Assembly (NCBI RefSeq): GCF_030445035.2
Contig: NC_080702.1
Location: 27,264,084 to 27,328,083 of the forward strand
Direction: 5' to 3'
Length of the DNA: 64,000 nt
DNA from: Dasypus novemcinctus
Taxonomy: Eukaryota; Chordata; Mammalia; Cingulata; Dasypodidae
Shown here: positions 1 to 57,089 of the stretch, piece by piece
How positions within the stretch are numbered: the first letter of the stretch is position 1
Layout: each line of letters begins with the position of its first letter
The notes under the pieces: generated by a model
The model's database searches: none
Seen by the model: the letters and a program-made list of their open reading frames with translations, nothing else
What the model was told of the DNA's origin: nothing
Made by a program: the position numbers and the translations under genes

Positions 1-45456
<45,456 letters not shown>

Positions 45457-45955
45457 CCCCAACATTCCACAGCCTCGACCACGCGCCCCGTCCCCGCGCC
45501 GAGGCGGCGCAGCCCTTAGCAGTAACGGGTAGCAGCAGACGTAGTTTCAGCCGTGGGGTAAACCTGTATAAACCGAAATCTTCCATATTTATACGGCAGA
45601 GAAGACGTAGGACTGTTTGTGTCTGGCCCTGTCCCGGCCTCAGTAGCGTTTGTAACAGCATTAACCGTTTAAAGAGAAAAAAGGAAAAAAAAAAAGAAGG
45701 AAAAAAAAGAAAAATGACGAATTGGGGCACACGCGGTACCGGTCTCTCTTTCCCTCTCCCGGCAGTCCCGTGGCAGCCGCAGTTTGGAATCACTGTAGTT
45801 TTCAGCCGTGGATGCATGTATGTAGCTGTCCACTCCTCGTACTGTATTTTCTCGGACAGGTCAGCCGCACCGGGGCCCGGGGCGCAGGCCCAGCGGGGGG
45901 GTATGTCAGTGTCACTGGATGTCAAACAGTAATAAATTAAACCAACAGAACGCAC
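45457..45955 (+). other. SMARCA4: SMARCA4 3' UTR
   Basis: This is non-coding sequence from the stop codon to just past the polyadenylation signal, about 0.5 kb. It contains a purine-rich stretch (A-rich with scattered G, 45675-45720). The last part (gtcactggatgtcaaacag, then AATAAA) resembles the end of the human transcript. The exact cleavage site is not visible; the end is approximate. Confidence 0.85.
45931..45936 (+). terminator. SMARCA4 polyadenylation signal AATAAA
   Basis: A canonical AATAAA lies about 475 bp after the stop codon, followed by aattaaaccaacaga. No competing canonical signal occurs earlier in the 3' UTR. Confidence 0.85.
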
Positions 45956-47794
45956 GGCCTGGCCTCCTGCTGGACTCATTCGGGCTCCCGGGGCAGGGGC
46001 GGCCGCCCGCCAGCAGCGCGGGAAGGGGCGCGGCCGTTGCCAGAGGAGGCCGAACGCTGGATCCTGGCCCTGGGGGCCGCCGTGGCCGACAGCCGGGCCT
46101 GGGGCTGCATGGTGCCAGCGGCTCCGTTCCTCCCCCCGGCAGCCGGCGGCCGAGGCAGGGCCGGGGAGAGCGCCACCCGACCAGGCAGCACGCGGCAGGC
46201 GGCCCGGCGGCCGGGGAGGGCCTGCAAGTCCAGAGCTTTGGGTTCGCTGTTAGAAGTCGGTGGAGACCATCTGAGGAGCCATTGTTGTCACGCTTGCCTT
46301 TAACTCTTCAGCCCACCCGGCTCCTTTGGGTTCTGCGAACGCATTTTTCTAAGAGCTGAATCAAAGTCTTTATCTAAACACAACGCCTGGATCCCATCAG
46401 AGAGAGATCCTTTGGCTGCCGTTTCGGCCTGAGTACAGGTGGCACTTGGCTGTGCCTTTGCCTAACTTGCACATTTAACTCTGAATTCTGGTTGTCTCCC
46501 CGGGGGCCAGCTGCAGCGGTGTTTTGCTTTGGTTTGGTTTGTTACGTGATCGCCTGGCCCGACTGCAGGGTCATTACGTAGCTGCAGTACGTACCTACGG
46601 GTGTCTCCACCCAGTTTTTCTCTTGTTTTGTTTGTTACTGTGGTGGTAGCACAGGTACAACATAACATTTCCCATTTTAATTGCTCGCAAATGTGCGATT
46701 TGGTGGCGTTCAATTGCGTTCAAAATATTGTCCAGCCAGCGCCACTCTCTGTAACCCGAACGAGTCATTCGTAACGTGCAGAATTCCCATACGTCCCCCT
46801 CCGCCGATGCCTTCCGTTATCGTGGAACATGTTAAGACCCCAGAACAGCCTCATGCCGTTACCACTAACCGTGGTGCACGGCGGCCACCTGGCGTATTTC
46901 CCCTGCACCCCCATTAGCAACACCGCGCGCTTGTGCTCAGTGTGGTCCATTTGCTGCTGTTGGTGCAAGAACCCCCTCACGTCTGTGCCGGTGGCCACGC
47001 TCCCTCTTCGGCCGCGTCTTGCTCTCCTTTTAAAGCCCGACCTCCTCCAGGGCCCCCCCCCAGGTCAGCCCAGCTTAGCGGGCAGCCGGGGGCTGGTCAG
47101 GGACCACAGTGACACTGGGTGAGCCAGCAAGGCTTCCGGCAAGTTCCTCGCCTGCCCCGCGCTCGCCCTCCGCTCGTTTCCCCGGCACGCGGACCACGGA
47201 GCAGGCGCGGGCGCCGATGGGGGTCCCGCCAGGTTCTCCCAGGGAGCTCGCGGCCCCGCGCCTGCTTGCAGCTCTGCAGCCCCCCCGGGAGACGTGCAGC
47301 CGACCGCGCTGCGTCGTTCTCGGGGCCGCCTTGTCCCTCCCCAGTGACTCCACGCGAAGTCGGCCCTGTGCTCCAGGCCCAGGCACCTGGGGCTCCCCAC
47401 GCTCTGCTCCAAACCATGCGGGCCCCCAGCAGCCGGGCCGTGGTGTCCCTGGACCGGGATGGGAGCCGCCCCAGGCAAAGCGGAGGCCACCACTTCCCAC
47501 CACCTCACCTGCCCTTCAGTCGTGCTGCTCGAGTGATTCGCTGAACGCCTTTCAGCAGGTCCCGGAGTCTGGAATGGTCGTTCTGGACGAGTGTGTCGGG
47601 CTTTATTGTTTATAGGGAGAAGACTTGGCTGATGATCTTCACCTTGTCATTTTTGAAAGTTTCCTTTTTTTAAAAAATAGATTTGAATCTATCTCTGTTT
47701 ACAGAAAACCAGCTCACAAAATCCACGATGTCATGGTGCTGAGGAAAAGACCGATCTTAAATGAGCTCGTTAAGGGAGAAAAAAAGTACATGTA
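45956..47794. other. Intergenic, SMARCA4 downstream region
   Basis: GC-rich unique DNA around 45960-46310 and 47040-47620, with the L1 fragment at 46640 between. No gene is recognised. Confidence 0.6.
46640..47000 (-). mobile_element. Decayed L1 3'-end fragment
   Basis: caacataacatttcccattt and aatattgtccagccagcgcc correspond to antisense L1 3' sequence. It is about 0.7 kb downstream of the SMARCA4 poly(A) site. Confidence 0.5.
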
Positions 47795-47890
47795 GAGGAA
47801 GCGGGTGAAGCTCAAGCTGTTGAGCGCCTGCCTCCCACACGGGAGGTCCTGGGTTCGGTTCCCACTGCCTCCTGAATAAATAACAAACAA
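47795..47890 (+). mobile_element. Short tRNA-like SINE, first of a three-element cluster
   Basis: It reads gaggaagcgggtgaagctca, gcctgcctcccacacgggag and B-box gggttcggttccc, then aataaataacaaac. It is followed directly by the DAS SINE at 47893. Confidence 0.78.
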
Positions 47891-47892
47891 GA

Positions 47893-48155
47893 GGTGGGTG
47901 TGGCTCGATCAGTTGGGCTCCTGCCTACCATACGGGAGGCCCTGGGTTTGTGTCCCGGGGCCTCCTTGTGAAGGCAGTGTCACGCTCACACTGCGGAGAG
48001 CTGGCGCAGTAAGATGACGCAACAAAGGGAGACCAGCAGACACAGAAGAAGACACAGCGGATGGACACAGAGCAGACAGCAAGCAAGCCGCAAGGGGGGG
48101 GGTAAATAAATAAGTAAATAAGTAAATAAAAACAAGTAAAACAAATGAAAAAACC
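47893..48155 (+). mobile_element. DAS-type SINE, plus strand
   Basis: Head ggtgggtgtggctcgatcag, body ggcgcagtaagatgacgcaa, and tail of aaataagt repeats. Same subfamily as the copy at 30045. Confidence 0.85.
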
Positions 48156-48165
48156 AACTCAGGGA

Positions 48166-48256
48166 AGCCAGTATAGCTCACTGGTTGAGTGCCAGCTTCC
48201 CACATATGTGGTCCCAGGTTCAATTCCCAGCCCCCAGTACCTCAAAAAAAAATACA
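48166..48256 (+). mobile_element. Short tRNA-like SINE with A-tail
   Basis: It reads gggaagccagtatagctcac, tggttgagtgccagcttccc, B-box aggttcaattccc and A9. It lies immediately downstream of the previous SINE in the same orientation. Confidence 0.8.
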
Positions 48257-48814
48257 CGTGGAACTTGAATTTGGCAGAAGTGCGTACATAAAGGAATAGT
48301 TTGTTCATGAATGGTAGCAAAATTCAAAATTATATTTGCCTGGGCACAAGTTGATAGCTGTCTCGTGTCAAAGCCTGGAGCTGGTATTTCGCAGTGCCAA
48401 GGACCTGTCTTGTTGCTTCAGTAGGTACCACTACTAGTTCTTCCACGATCACCTCATGGCCCAAGATGGCTGCTGGGCTCCATCTATCCTATCCACATTC
48501 CAGCTGACGGCAGACAATGGAGAGGAGGGGGCACAAACCCCACCCCCACCCCCACACACACACCCTTTGACCTTTAGAGTCCCTCCCTGGAAGCTGACGC
48601 AGCACCTTCTCTTTTGTGCCTGTTGTCCAGAACTTACGGCCCAACCTCAGCACCCAGGAAAGCTGGGAAAACAGCTTTCACTCTGGGGGCCCGGCTAGTC
48701 CTCGATTCTGGGGCCACGAAAGGAAGAGGAACAGACGCTGGAGGCCAGGAAGCCTGGCGATGCCGGAAATGGCCCTGAACGCCCCGCCTTTCCCACAGGT
48801 GTTCTGCCCAGCAT

Positions 48815-48905
48815 TGAGATGAGAAAATGAGGCTCAGAGGAGCAGAGCATTCGCCCAAGGCCACACAGCCAGTCACGGGACTGGGGCCGCCCCGGGCCTG
48901 CCCGC
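48815..48905 (+). mobile_element. MIR SINE fragment
   Basis: gatgagaaaatgaggctcag then gcccaaggccacacagccag form the conserved MIR core. Confidence 0.8.
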
Positions 48906-49259
48906 CTTCCTCCTGTGTTGGGTGGGCCACGGCTTCCAATCCTGTCACCGCACGTCCAGGCTGTGCGACCTCGGGGAGATTTCTACTTCCTTCTCCGGGC
49001 ATTTTTCTATTTCCCCCCATGACAAAAGAGAATAATTTCTCAGAGCCAAAAAGGAAGAGATGGGACATGAGAAGCTAGTCTGGTCGAGTGTCCCCTGGTG
49101 CAGAGTCGGGGACACCGAGCCATGGGGCAGGGGTGAGAAACCAGGGCCTGCGCCCCCGGGCCCGACTCTCCCACGGCAGCCTTGGCCCCAGGTCCTGGAA
49201 GTGCTCGGTCCCAGCCTGCCAGCCCGGTGAGGGCTGCTGGGGGCGCCCACCCCCTGATC

Positions 49260-49484
49260 TTAAAATGGGCACGTGTCCAGGGCCTCACCAGCTCGGAGGA
49301 GCTCCCCACTCTGTCCTCCCCCGGCTCCCAGGGATAGCAGCTGTCCCAGACGTAGTATGTTTGGCGCGTGTCCTGACAAGCCTTTCTCTGTATGGATGTG
49401 GCAGAGCCACGGCCCAGCGCAGGCATCTGGGCCTGCCATCTGTGTGCGCCAAAAACAGTGGCATCTTCCCGGATATTTCATACG
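49260..49484 (+). repeat. Arm A of a ~225-bp inverted duplication
   Basis: The arm starts ttaaaatgggcacgtgtcca and ends near cagtggcatcttcccggata. Its reverse complement occurs at 50773-50992 with about 93% identity by eye. The repeat family is not recognised. Confidence 0.85.
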
Positions 49485-49547
49485 CACTTCCTACCCTCCA
49501 CCTCTGCCCCATCGGCCAGTGTCTTTCTCCCCAACCCCTCCTAACCC

Positions 49548-49640
49548 CCCTGAGGTGCCCATTTCACAGAGGTCCCGGGTGGGGCCCAGAGAGGTCGAGG
49601 CACCTGCCCAAGGCTGCACAGGTCGGGAGTCCTCGGGGGC
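49548..49640 (+). mobile_element. MIR SINE fragment
   Basis: ccatttcacagaggtcccgg and ctgcccaaggctgcacaggt form a diverged MIR core. Confidence 0.65.
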
Positions 49641-49918
49641 TGGACCCACTCTGGAGTCTGGGGAGGGTAAGTGGCCACCCTGCAGTGGGCGTTGGGCGAA
49701 CAGGAGGGGGGGCAGCAGGTCTCTGGGCTCCCAGGGAGACAGGGCTGAGCAAAGCCTGAGTGGGCAGGCCCCGGGGTGAAAGGCGTGTGGCCAGGGCCGT
49801 GCTGTCCCCGGCTGCGGCCTGGGTTGGACGGGGGCCACCAGGAAGAGTCTGGAAAGTCCTAAATAGCTGGTGGCCCCAACGCCATCTCTAATCACCTCTA
49901 GTCCTGTCCCATGAGTTT

Positions 49919-50299
49919 CGTTTTGTTTTTTTTAAGATTTATTCATTTACTTTCCACCCTTCCCCTCCTCCTGCCCTGCCGTTTTGCTGTGTGTGTTGTC
50001 TTCTCATTTTCTCTCCTCTACGGTTCACTGGGATTCGATCCTGGGGACCTCTGATGGGGAGAGAGGTTCCCTGCCAATTGCGCCACCTCAGTTCCTGGTC
50101 TCTGCTGCGCTTCGCCTTGACTCTCCCCTTGTCTCTCTTTTGTTGCGTCATCATCTTGCTGCGTGGCTCACTTGCGTGGGCACCAGCTTGCTGTGCGGAC
50201 ACGCTTTTCTTTTTCGCCAGGAGGCCCCAGGGATTGAACCTGGGTCCTCCCGTTTGGTAGGCGGAAGCCCTATCCCTTGAGCCACCTCCGCTTCCCCCC
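49919..50299 (-). mobile_element. DAS-type SINE, variant body, with target-site duplication
   Basis: The flanks gtccc(a/t)tgagttt lie at 49906-49918 and 50300-50312. It has the ctgatggggagagaggttcc internal segment and a tRNA head (ggattgaacctgggtcctcc). Confidence 0.88.
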
Positions 50300-50772
50300 G
50301 TCCCTTGAGTTTGAGCGGGCTGGTTACTCCTCGGTCGCGGGAGAAGTAGCGCTCGGTCTGCACCTTCCGCCTTGCTTCCTGGAAGACTCTGGAATCCACC
50401 AGCTGCCCTGTGGCCTCCTCCATGCACACGGACGTCCACGCCGAGAAGCCCCCAAGGCCACACGCAGACAAGAGGCGGCCGGGCAGTCCCCGGCTGCCCC
50501 GGCGCCCGCCGTCCAGCTCTAGCCGACCTCTCCCTGCGACTGTGGGAGATGCCCCGAGCCAGCACCCCCTTCCCAGATTCCCGACCCACGGAAAATGTGA
50601 GCCGTGATAACAGGATGGCCATGGTTCTGAGCCACCGAGCCGCGGGGCCATTTGTTAAGCAGCAATGGTACCTGCAACGCCGTAAGACAGTTTTTGAAAT
50701 GACACGGATCTAATTAAACTAAAATGAAAAGGAATGAGAACATGGTTGAGGGGAGGGAAGTGGGTTGTGGTA

Positions 50773-50992
50773 TAAAATATCCAGCAAGATGCCACTGTTT
50801 TGGCAAAAACAGATGGCCGTCCCAGATGCCTGTGCTGGGCCGTGGCTCTGCCACATCCACATAGAGAAAGGCTTGTCAGGACACGCACCAAACATACTAC
50901 GTCTGGAACAGCTGCTATCCCGGGAGCCGGGGGAGGACAGAGTGGGGAGCTCCTCCGAGCTGGTGAGGCCCTGGACGCGTGCCCATTTTAAG
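50773..50992 (-). repeat. Arm B of a ~225-bp inverted duplication
   Basis: This is the inverted partner of 49260-49484, reading on the + strand from tataaaatatccagcaagat to cgcgtgcccattttaa. The 1.3-kb spacer holds a MIR fragment and the DAS SINE at 49919. Confidence 0.85.
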
Positions 50993-51091
50993 AGCCACTT
51001 CCCAATTCCTCGCCACTGTTTAATTTGGTGAAACTGTTGGTTTGAAGTTCATGCTGTGGTCTTCGATGTTTCTGTCACCGTAAGACAAAGG

Positions 51092-51496
51092 ATTTTTTTA
51101 AAAGATTTATTTTTATTTATTTCTTTCACCTTCCCCCCATTGTCTGCTCTCTCTGTCCATTCACTGTGTGTTCTGCATCCACTTGCATTCTTGTCAGCAG
51201 TACCTGGAATCTGTGTTTCTTTTTGTTGCATCACCTTGTTGTGTCAGCTCTCCATGTGGGTGGCACCATTCCTGGGCGGGCTGCACTTTGTTTCGCGCTG
51301 GGCAGCTCTCCTTACGGGGCGCACTCCTTGTGTGTGGGGCTCCCCAGTGCGGACACACCCCTGCGTGGCAGGGCATTCCTTGCGCACATCAGCACTGCGC
51401 GTGGGCCAGCTCCACACGGGTCAAGGAGGCCCGGGGTTTGAACCTTGGACCTCCCATGGGGTAGGCAGACGCCCTAACCACTGGGCCGAGTCCGCC
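51092..51496 (-). mobile_element. DAS-type SINE, full length
   Basis: The order is standard, from ttaaaagatttatttttatt to ctaaccactgggccgagtcc. I could not make out a clear target-site duplication. Confidence 0.87.
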
Positions 51497-52239
51497 ACCA
51501 TCTCCCCCTTCCTTGACACCCCAGGGGTTGTCAGCCTTCCCTGGGGGAGTCCTAAAAAAGGCTGTCATCGAAAGCCTCTTTCCGCGACACCCGTGAAGCA
51601 GCTTGATGAGTCACCAGCAGGAAGGGGGAAGTGGTGGAAACTGAAAGGGAACTGGGAACTGGTTCGCTGAACGTATAAATGCTCTGAAGAAGCCACAGCA
51701 GATGGGTTCCTCTCACTCGCTCCTGATCTGGAGAGGCCCTGCGGAGGAAGTGCCAAGAAGAAGTACCAGTGCGGGGCGAACCCTGGTAAAAAGCGTCGAT
51801 ACAAATTCAGGCAGGGATGGAATCGTTGTGTCTAGTATTTGCCTTGTCGAATCGAGAAAGCTCCATTAAATGACGGTGCACCAAGTTGCAAGGGCTGAGG
51901 GAGTCTCATCCTCAGGACTCGACGTGGATGGCTCTTTCTAGAACTGGAGAAAAGGCCTTAAAAATGTGTGTGCCTCTTGGGAATTTTCTCTTCAGGAAAT
52001 CATTAGAGATACAAAGATAGGTGAAAAAGAGGTGCATTTCTGGGTTCTTGGTGAGAATGAAGGTGCCCAAAGGGAGTGGACACTCCTGCTAAGTTTCGGC
52101 CATAAGATGCCAAATAGCCTTGAAACATACGGCGTGCACCCGAGAAGGGGTTTTATGTACCCAACAGGGGGAAGACGAGCTACAGAATGGCATGAGTCAG
52201 TGAAATCTGAGGTAGGTCTTCCGTCTACGCCAAGGTCAA

Positions 52240-52385
52240 TTTCCTGATTTAAAAAAAAAAAAGTACTACAGTTATGTGAGATGTTACCATGGGAAGAACT
52301 GGGGGAAGGGTACCTGGGACCCTGCTACCCTTTTTGCAACTTCATGGGCGTTATAACTATTTCCAAAAAAAAATAAAGAGAAAGT
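52240..52385 (+). mobile_element. Decayed L1 3' terminus
   Basis: ttaccatgggaagaactggg, gggtacctgggaccctgcta and ttttgcaacttcatgggcgt ending in aaaaaaaataaagag resemble the 3' terminus of an old L1. Confidence 0.55.
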
Positions 52386-52387
52386 GT

Positions 52388-52735
52388 ATCAGTCAGGACA
52401 GGCTGGCTATGTGCTGCTGTAACAAACATCCCCATCCTCGGAGGAGATTTAAACAACAGGTTGAGATTTTTTTGTTCACACATGACCATCTATGTAATTG
52501 GAGTCACCCAGGGACCCAGAAACATAGAGACCGTATCTTGACTCATTCCTCTGTGATGGCCAAAGCAGAAAAATGGAACTGGAGCTGCAGGGGCTTCTCC
52601 CTGGAACGGATTCTTCTGCCTAATATCTTGGCTTAAGCAAGGCATGTGGCACAGCTGACTTCAGCTGGGGACAAGGAAGTGCAATCCTTTTCCTGCCCAG
52701 AAGAACAAGTTTCCCGACTCCCACACTGTGCATAG
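52388..52735 (+). repeat. Ancient interspersed repeat, family unassigned
   Basis: tgtatcagtcaggacaggct, ggctatgtgctgctgtaaca and the following aacatccccatcc resemble a common old mammalian interspersed repeat. I cannot name the family with confidence. Confidence 0.45.
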
Positions 52736-53117
52736 ACAATAAAATGTGTATTTCATTATAGAAACATAAAAGCCTGGAGGAAATAAACTATGAACAGGGA
52801 TTATCTTAAAGTGATTGTGGGTGTCTTTGGCTTTCTATGTTTTCTACTTTCTAAGCTTTTTACGTTTATATACGCGCTATATATCCAGCAAATGTAGCCA
52901 TGAAAATTAATAAAGTTTAGATCGCTCTCAGAGGAATGTTCCAGATAGGAGATCATGAGACCCAAAATCCTCAAGAGTTAGCACCATGGCTTTGCCTAGC
53001 CCAGGCATGGATTATCGGCCACCTCAGTGCAGTTTAATTTCCTAGATGTTTTATCAAACAGGATTCTTATTTGCAAACAACAAAACCCAGCTGGGGTGAT
53101 TCTGTAATCAAAAGGAC

Positions 53118-53290
53118 AGCAGGGGAGCGGATGTGGCTCAAATGGTTGAGCACCTGCCACCCACATGGGAGGTTTGGTTTCCGGTGCCTCCTAAAGAAGA
53201 CAACAAGCAGACAAAGAGAAAAAATGAGCAAAAACAACCAGCAGACAATGAACAAAAAAAAAAAAAAAAAAATGAGCAAAACAACAAGCA
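53118..53290 (+). mobile_element. Short tRNA-like SINE with long A-rich tail, first of a four-element cluster
   Basis: Head gaggggagcggatgtggctc-like (53122), then gttgagcacctgccacccac, and an A-rich tail of caaa/gaca repeats with A19 near 53255. It is immediately followed by another SINE. Confidence 0.78.
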
Positions 53291-53297
53291 AAAACCA

Positions 53298-53690
53298 TCA
53301 GGGGGAAGTGGATGTGGCTCAACTGATAGAGCATCTGCCTACCATCTGCAGGGTATGAAACCCAGGCCAGGGTGCAAACCCCGGGCCTCCTGACCCGTGT
53401 GGAGCTGGCCCATGCGCAGTGCTGATGTGCACAAGGAGTGCCGTGCCACGCAGGGGGGTCCCCCGCGTAGGGGAGCCCCACATGAAAAGCGCAGCCTGCC
53501 CAGGAGTGGTGCCCCATACACAGAGAGCTGACGTGGCAAGATGATGCTACAAAAAGAGATACAGTTTCCCCATGCCACTGAAAATGCAAGCAGACACAGA
53601 AGAACACACAACAAATGGGCACAAGAGCAGACAACCGGGACGGGGTGGGAAGGGGAAAGAAATAAAACAAATCCTTAAAAAAAGAAAACC
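53298..53690 (+). mobile_element. DAS-type SINE, full length, plus strand
   Basis: Head ggggaagtggatgtggctca, standard body (gtgtggagctggcccatgcg, gcagtgctgatgtgcacaag), tail near 53675. It has an insertion around the B-box (gaaacccaggccagggtgca) and a deletion in the body. Confidence 0.88.
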
Positions 53691-53693
53691 ATC

Positions 53694-53835
53694 AGGGAAC
53701 AGAGGTGACTCCCGCAGTTGAGCACCCGCCTCCCACATTGGGAGTCCCAGGTTCGGTTCCCAAAGAAAAAACAGACAACAAGCAAAAAAATAATAAGCAA
53801 ACAGACAAGGGCGCCATCTTGGAGTGGGGGGAGTA
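53694..53835 (+). mobile_element. Short tRNA-like SINE
   Basis: It reads ggaacagaggtgactcccgc, gttgagcacccgcctcccac and B-box aggttcggttccc, then an A-rich tail and cgccatcttggagtgg. Confidence 0.75.
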
Positions 53836-53837
53836 AT

Positions 53838-53935
53838 GCAAGGGAAGCGGATACAGCTCAATGGTTGAGCACCTGCTTCCCACGTATAAGGTCCTGGGTT
53901 CAATCTCCAGTAGCTCCTAAAAAAAAAAAAATTGG
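53838..53935 (+). mobile_element. Short tRNA-like SINE with A-tail
   Basis: It reads agggaagcggatacagctca, tggttgagcacctgcttccc, B-box gggttcaatctcc and A13. Confidence 0.8.
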
Positions 53936-53959
53936 TGAGGTGGGGTGAGAATCATAACT

Positions 53960-54075
53960 TGAGAAAGAGACCAGCTCTGCCATCAACTTGCTGTGTGACC
54001 TTGGGCAAACCCCTTCCCTTCTCTGGGCCCCAGAGGCTTCATTTGTTAAAAGAGGGAGATAAGTGATTTCTGCCC
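53960..54075 (-). mobile_element. MIR SINE fragment
   Basis: cttgctgtgtgaccttgggc and ctctgggccccagaggcttc form an antisense MIR core. Confidence 0.8.
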
Positions 54076-56254
54076 TAGATAGACATTTGATATCTTAGAG
54101 AATGTTATTTAAAAAACCAAAGTTCATTGAGACCATATTTAAACTCTTTGTTTTATGTAGGACAGACACGGTTAAATTCGGACTGAGCCTCCCTCTGGGC
54201 CACCGCCTCTGGGATAGATTTTTCATAAAGCCTCGTCAACTCCTAATTCCTTGAGACACTCAGGAAATCTAGGGACCCTCTCCCCAGAGGAAGGCACAAA
54301 AATTTTCATGTGGTTTTAGGGGATCTGACATGAATAAAAATACCATTTTTCAGTTTTCAAATGCTCCCTGCATAGGTTTGATGGAAACTTTCACTGCCAG
54401 AGACGTTTTTGCAAAGAAGTAGTGTGTCCGCCATTCATTCACTCATTCACGGTTTACCCAGTGCCTTCTCAGGAAACTGAACGAGACCCACCCCTGCCCT
54501 CAACCAGTTTCCAGTCTTGCGATGGGAAAAGTCTCCGGAAATACCCCGATCCCATGTCAACGCACAGAGAGATGATGGGAGCACAGAGGAGACACGCGCG
54601 AGGCAGCAGCGAGGGAGGAGTGGCCGGTGGGGTTTGGGAACAGGGCCATACCCGAGCCGAGCCTTAAATAATTCAAATTTTCATTACTGCATAGCTAGGA
54701 GAACTGTTTCAATAGAGTGGGGCAGAAATCTCACCCAAACTGGTGTAAGCAAAAAAAGGGAATCTCTTGATGCCTGGAAATGAAAAAAAAAAATCCCAGG
54801 GAACGCCTTCAGGCATGGCTGTTTCTAGGTGCTCCGCTCTAGCTTTGAAGTCGAGGCTCACTTCCTAGCTCTGCTCTTGTCTCTTGGGGCTTCCCTCGTC
54901 CTCCCCCGGTGTTGACAGAGGGGGCGCTCATCCCCGCACCCCGTTCCCTCCGTCCTCCCCAACTCAGCTGCCCCAGCAGGAAAAGAGCCCCTGTTTCCTG
55001 GAGTTTCCTGGACATTGGCAGGCCAGGAGGGAGCCTCACCCAAAGCTGGGCAGGCAAGAGGAGCTCATCCCATTTCCTCGCTGTTCCCCGGAGAAGGCGG
55101 AATGGCTGCGACAGGCAAAAATCCCCAAAAACCCCTTGAAGGAAGAAACGCATTCCCGGCTGAGGGCTCTGCTCGAGCGAGCGAGGGTCCGGCGGGGCAG
55201 CATAGCCTTGGGGTTCAGCCTCAGAGACGGGCCCTGGAGGATCTGAATGTTCTCATGTGGTGTCTGGTCTCCCCCGGGGACAGTCTGGCACCCCCAAAAC
55301 CACACGCTAATGAGGAAGCAGCCGCGGATGGCAAGTGCTTTTTTCCGTACGGGAACTCGGGTCAGCCAGACTGAGAACCCCAAGCGGCAGGCGCACACCT
55401 CACCCCGCCCCGGGCACAGAAAGACAAAGTAAGTGGCTCAGAGTCACCCAGCAAGCGGTTCTGCGCCCAGGCGTGTGGCCCTTGGCCATGAAATCAAGGC
55501 CCCCGAGACGCAGAGGACGCCGTTACCGCGCCCCTTACAGATCGGTTAGGAGTGCACTCGGCTGCACGTAACAGACCCCTGGTTTGAAGCGCTCGGCGTC
55601 GCTTATTTGCAGGAAGCACGGCAGGCCAGGCCTTGGAGCTCGACCCCAGGCCCCGGCTTCTCCCAACGTTCTCCGCCATCCTGCGCACGGCTCCCGCCTT
55701 CGCTAGCGGGCACCCCGGAAACATCTAAACAGTCAGAGGCCCCGAAAGCCAAAGGCTTGGTTTGCATTTTTCACCAAGGAAGAATTCTCCACCGCCCACT
55801 CCCGCGACCAGGTTGGGGATGCAACGACAAGCGGCAGAGACACGTGCTTTCGTGGCCAGACAGCGAGCAGGCTCTAGCACGGCCCTGGGGACGGAGCCTG
55901 GACTCCAGGCGCGGCAATCCCGGGCCCCGTGGGTCCTGAGGCGCAGAGGTGACCAGAGAGCCCCCGCGGGCACCGCTGGAAGGCTCCTTCTTGCCGGGGG
56001 TCCTGCGCGCTCCCGGCAGCCTTGGCACCAGGCCCCGGGCGCGCTCGCCATCGCTGACGCACATGCGGCTCCCTGGAAGCCGAGGTCGTGCCTGCAGCCC
56101 AGAGGGGCTCAGAAACGCACTTGGGGTTTCCGTGTTCTTGCAGTCCTGCCTGAATCTATAAGGCGGACGTGGCAGGGGGACACGGGGGCACGCGCACCCT
56201 TCCCACCCCCTCCTCTGCCGGCACCACCCGGGGGGGGCCACTTCCTGCCAAGCG
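54076..56254. other. Intergenic unique sequence
   Basis: There are scattered hints of MIR-like sequence (gtggctcagagtcacccagc at about 55434) and a GC-richer block at 55400-56250. No coding exon, splice pattern or RNA gene is recognised. Confidence 0.55.
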
Positions 56255-56263
56255 TTGACATCT

Positions 56264-56667
56264 AGTGTTCTTTCTTTCTTTACAGATTTATTTATTTCCA
56301 CCCCCCCAGTTGTCTGCTCTCTGTGTCCATTTGCTGTGTGTTCTTCTGTGTCCGCTCGCGTTCTCGGTGGCACCGGGAATCTGTGTCTCTTTGTTGCGTC
56401 ATCTCGTTGTGTCAGCTCTCCGTGTGTGCGGCACCATTCCTGGGCAGGCTGCGCTTTCTTTCGCGCTGGACGGCTCTCCTTAGGGGCGCACTCCTTGCGC
56501 GTGGGGCTCCCCTATGCAGGGGACACCCCTGCATGGCAGGGCACTCCTTGTGCGCATCAGCACTGCGCATGGGCCAGCTGCACACGGGTCAGGAGGCCCG
56601 GGGTTTGAATCCTGGACCTCCCATGTGGTAGGCGGGCGCTCTATCTGTTGAGCCACGTCCACTTCCC
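56264..56667 (-). mobile_element. DAS-type SINE, full length, with target-site duplication
   Basis: It is flanked by ttgacatct at 56255-56263 and 56668-56676. The body is standard. Confidence 0.9.
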
Positions 56668-57089
56668 TTGACATCTGGCCTTACCTTGGTGGAATCAGGG
56701 GGCTGGCCCAGCTCCATCTTTGCCCGCGTCAGCCTTGCAGCCTTGGCTCCTCAAGGATCACGCTTACGCAGATTCAGAACCGGTTCCTGGCAGCTGCGTC
56801 TGCTGCCTCCCCCCAGGCTCTGTCTCAGCCCAGATAGAAGCAGAATCTGACCATTTGTCATCACTCCAGGGCCACGCCTGGGCCCAGCCCCCATCGTCTC
56901 CCACCTGGACCCCCGGCTCCCACCCTCGCCCTCAATAGTCTGTGCCCTCCGTGGTGGCCAGAGGGCGCCCCGAGCACCTGAGGCGGGGCACGTCCCTCCT
57001 CTGCCCAGAACCTTCCGTGGCTCCCACCTCACTCAGGTGAAAGCCCACATCCTCCCCGCGGACCCCAAGTTCTGGCCTGCTCTTCCTGG

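Noticed and set aside
51600..51860. Possible processed pseudogene (text agaagaagtaccagtgcggg)
   Set aside because: No frame over a useful length and no recognised parent gene; left unassigned.
56255..56674. Repeated short frames with phrases like CVFFCVRL or SVSACIL (also near 2500, 4160, 7060, 51170, 57300)
   Set aside because: They are translations of antisense DAS SINEs, recurring because the SINE recurs; not a protein family.
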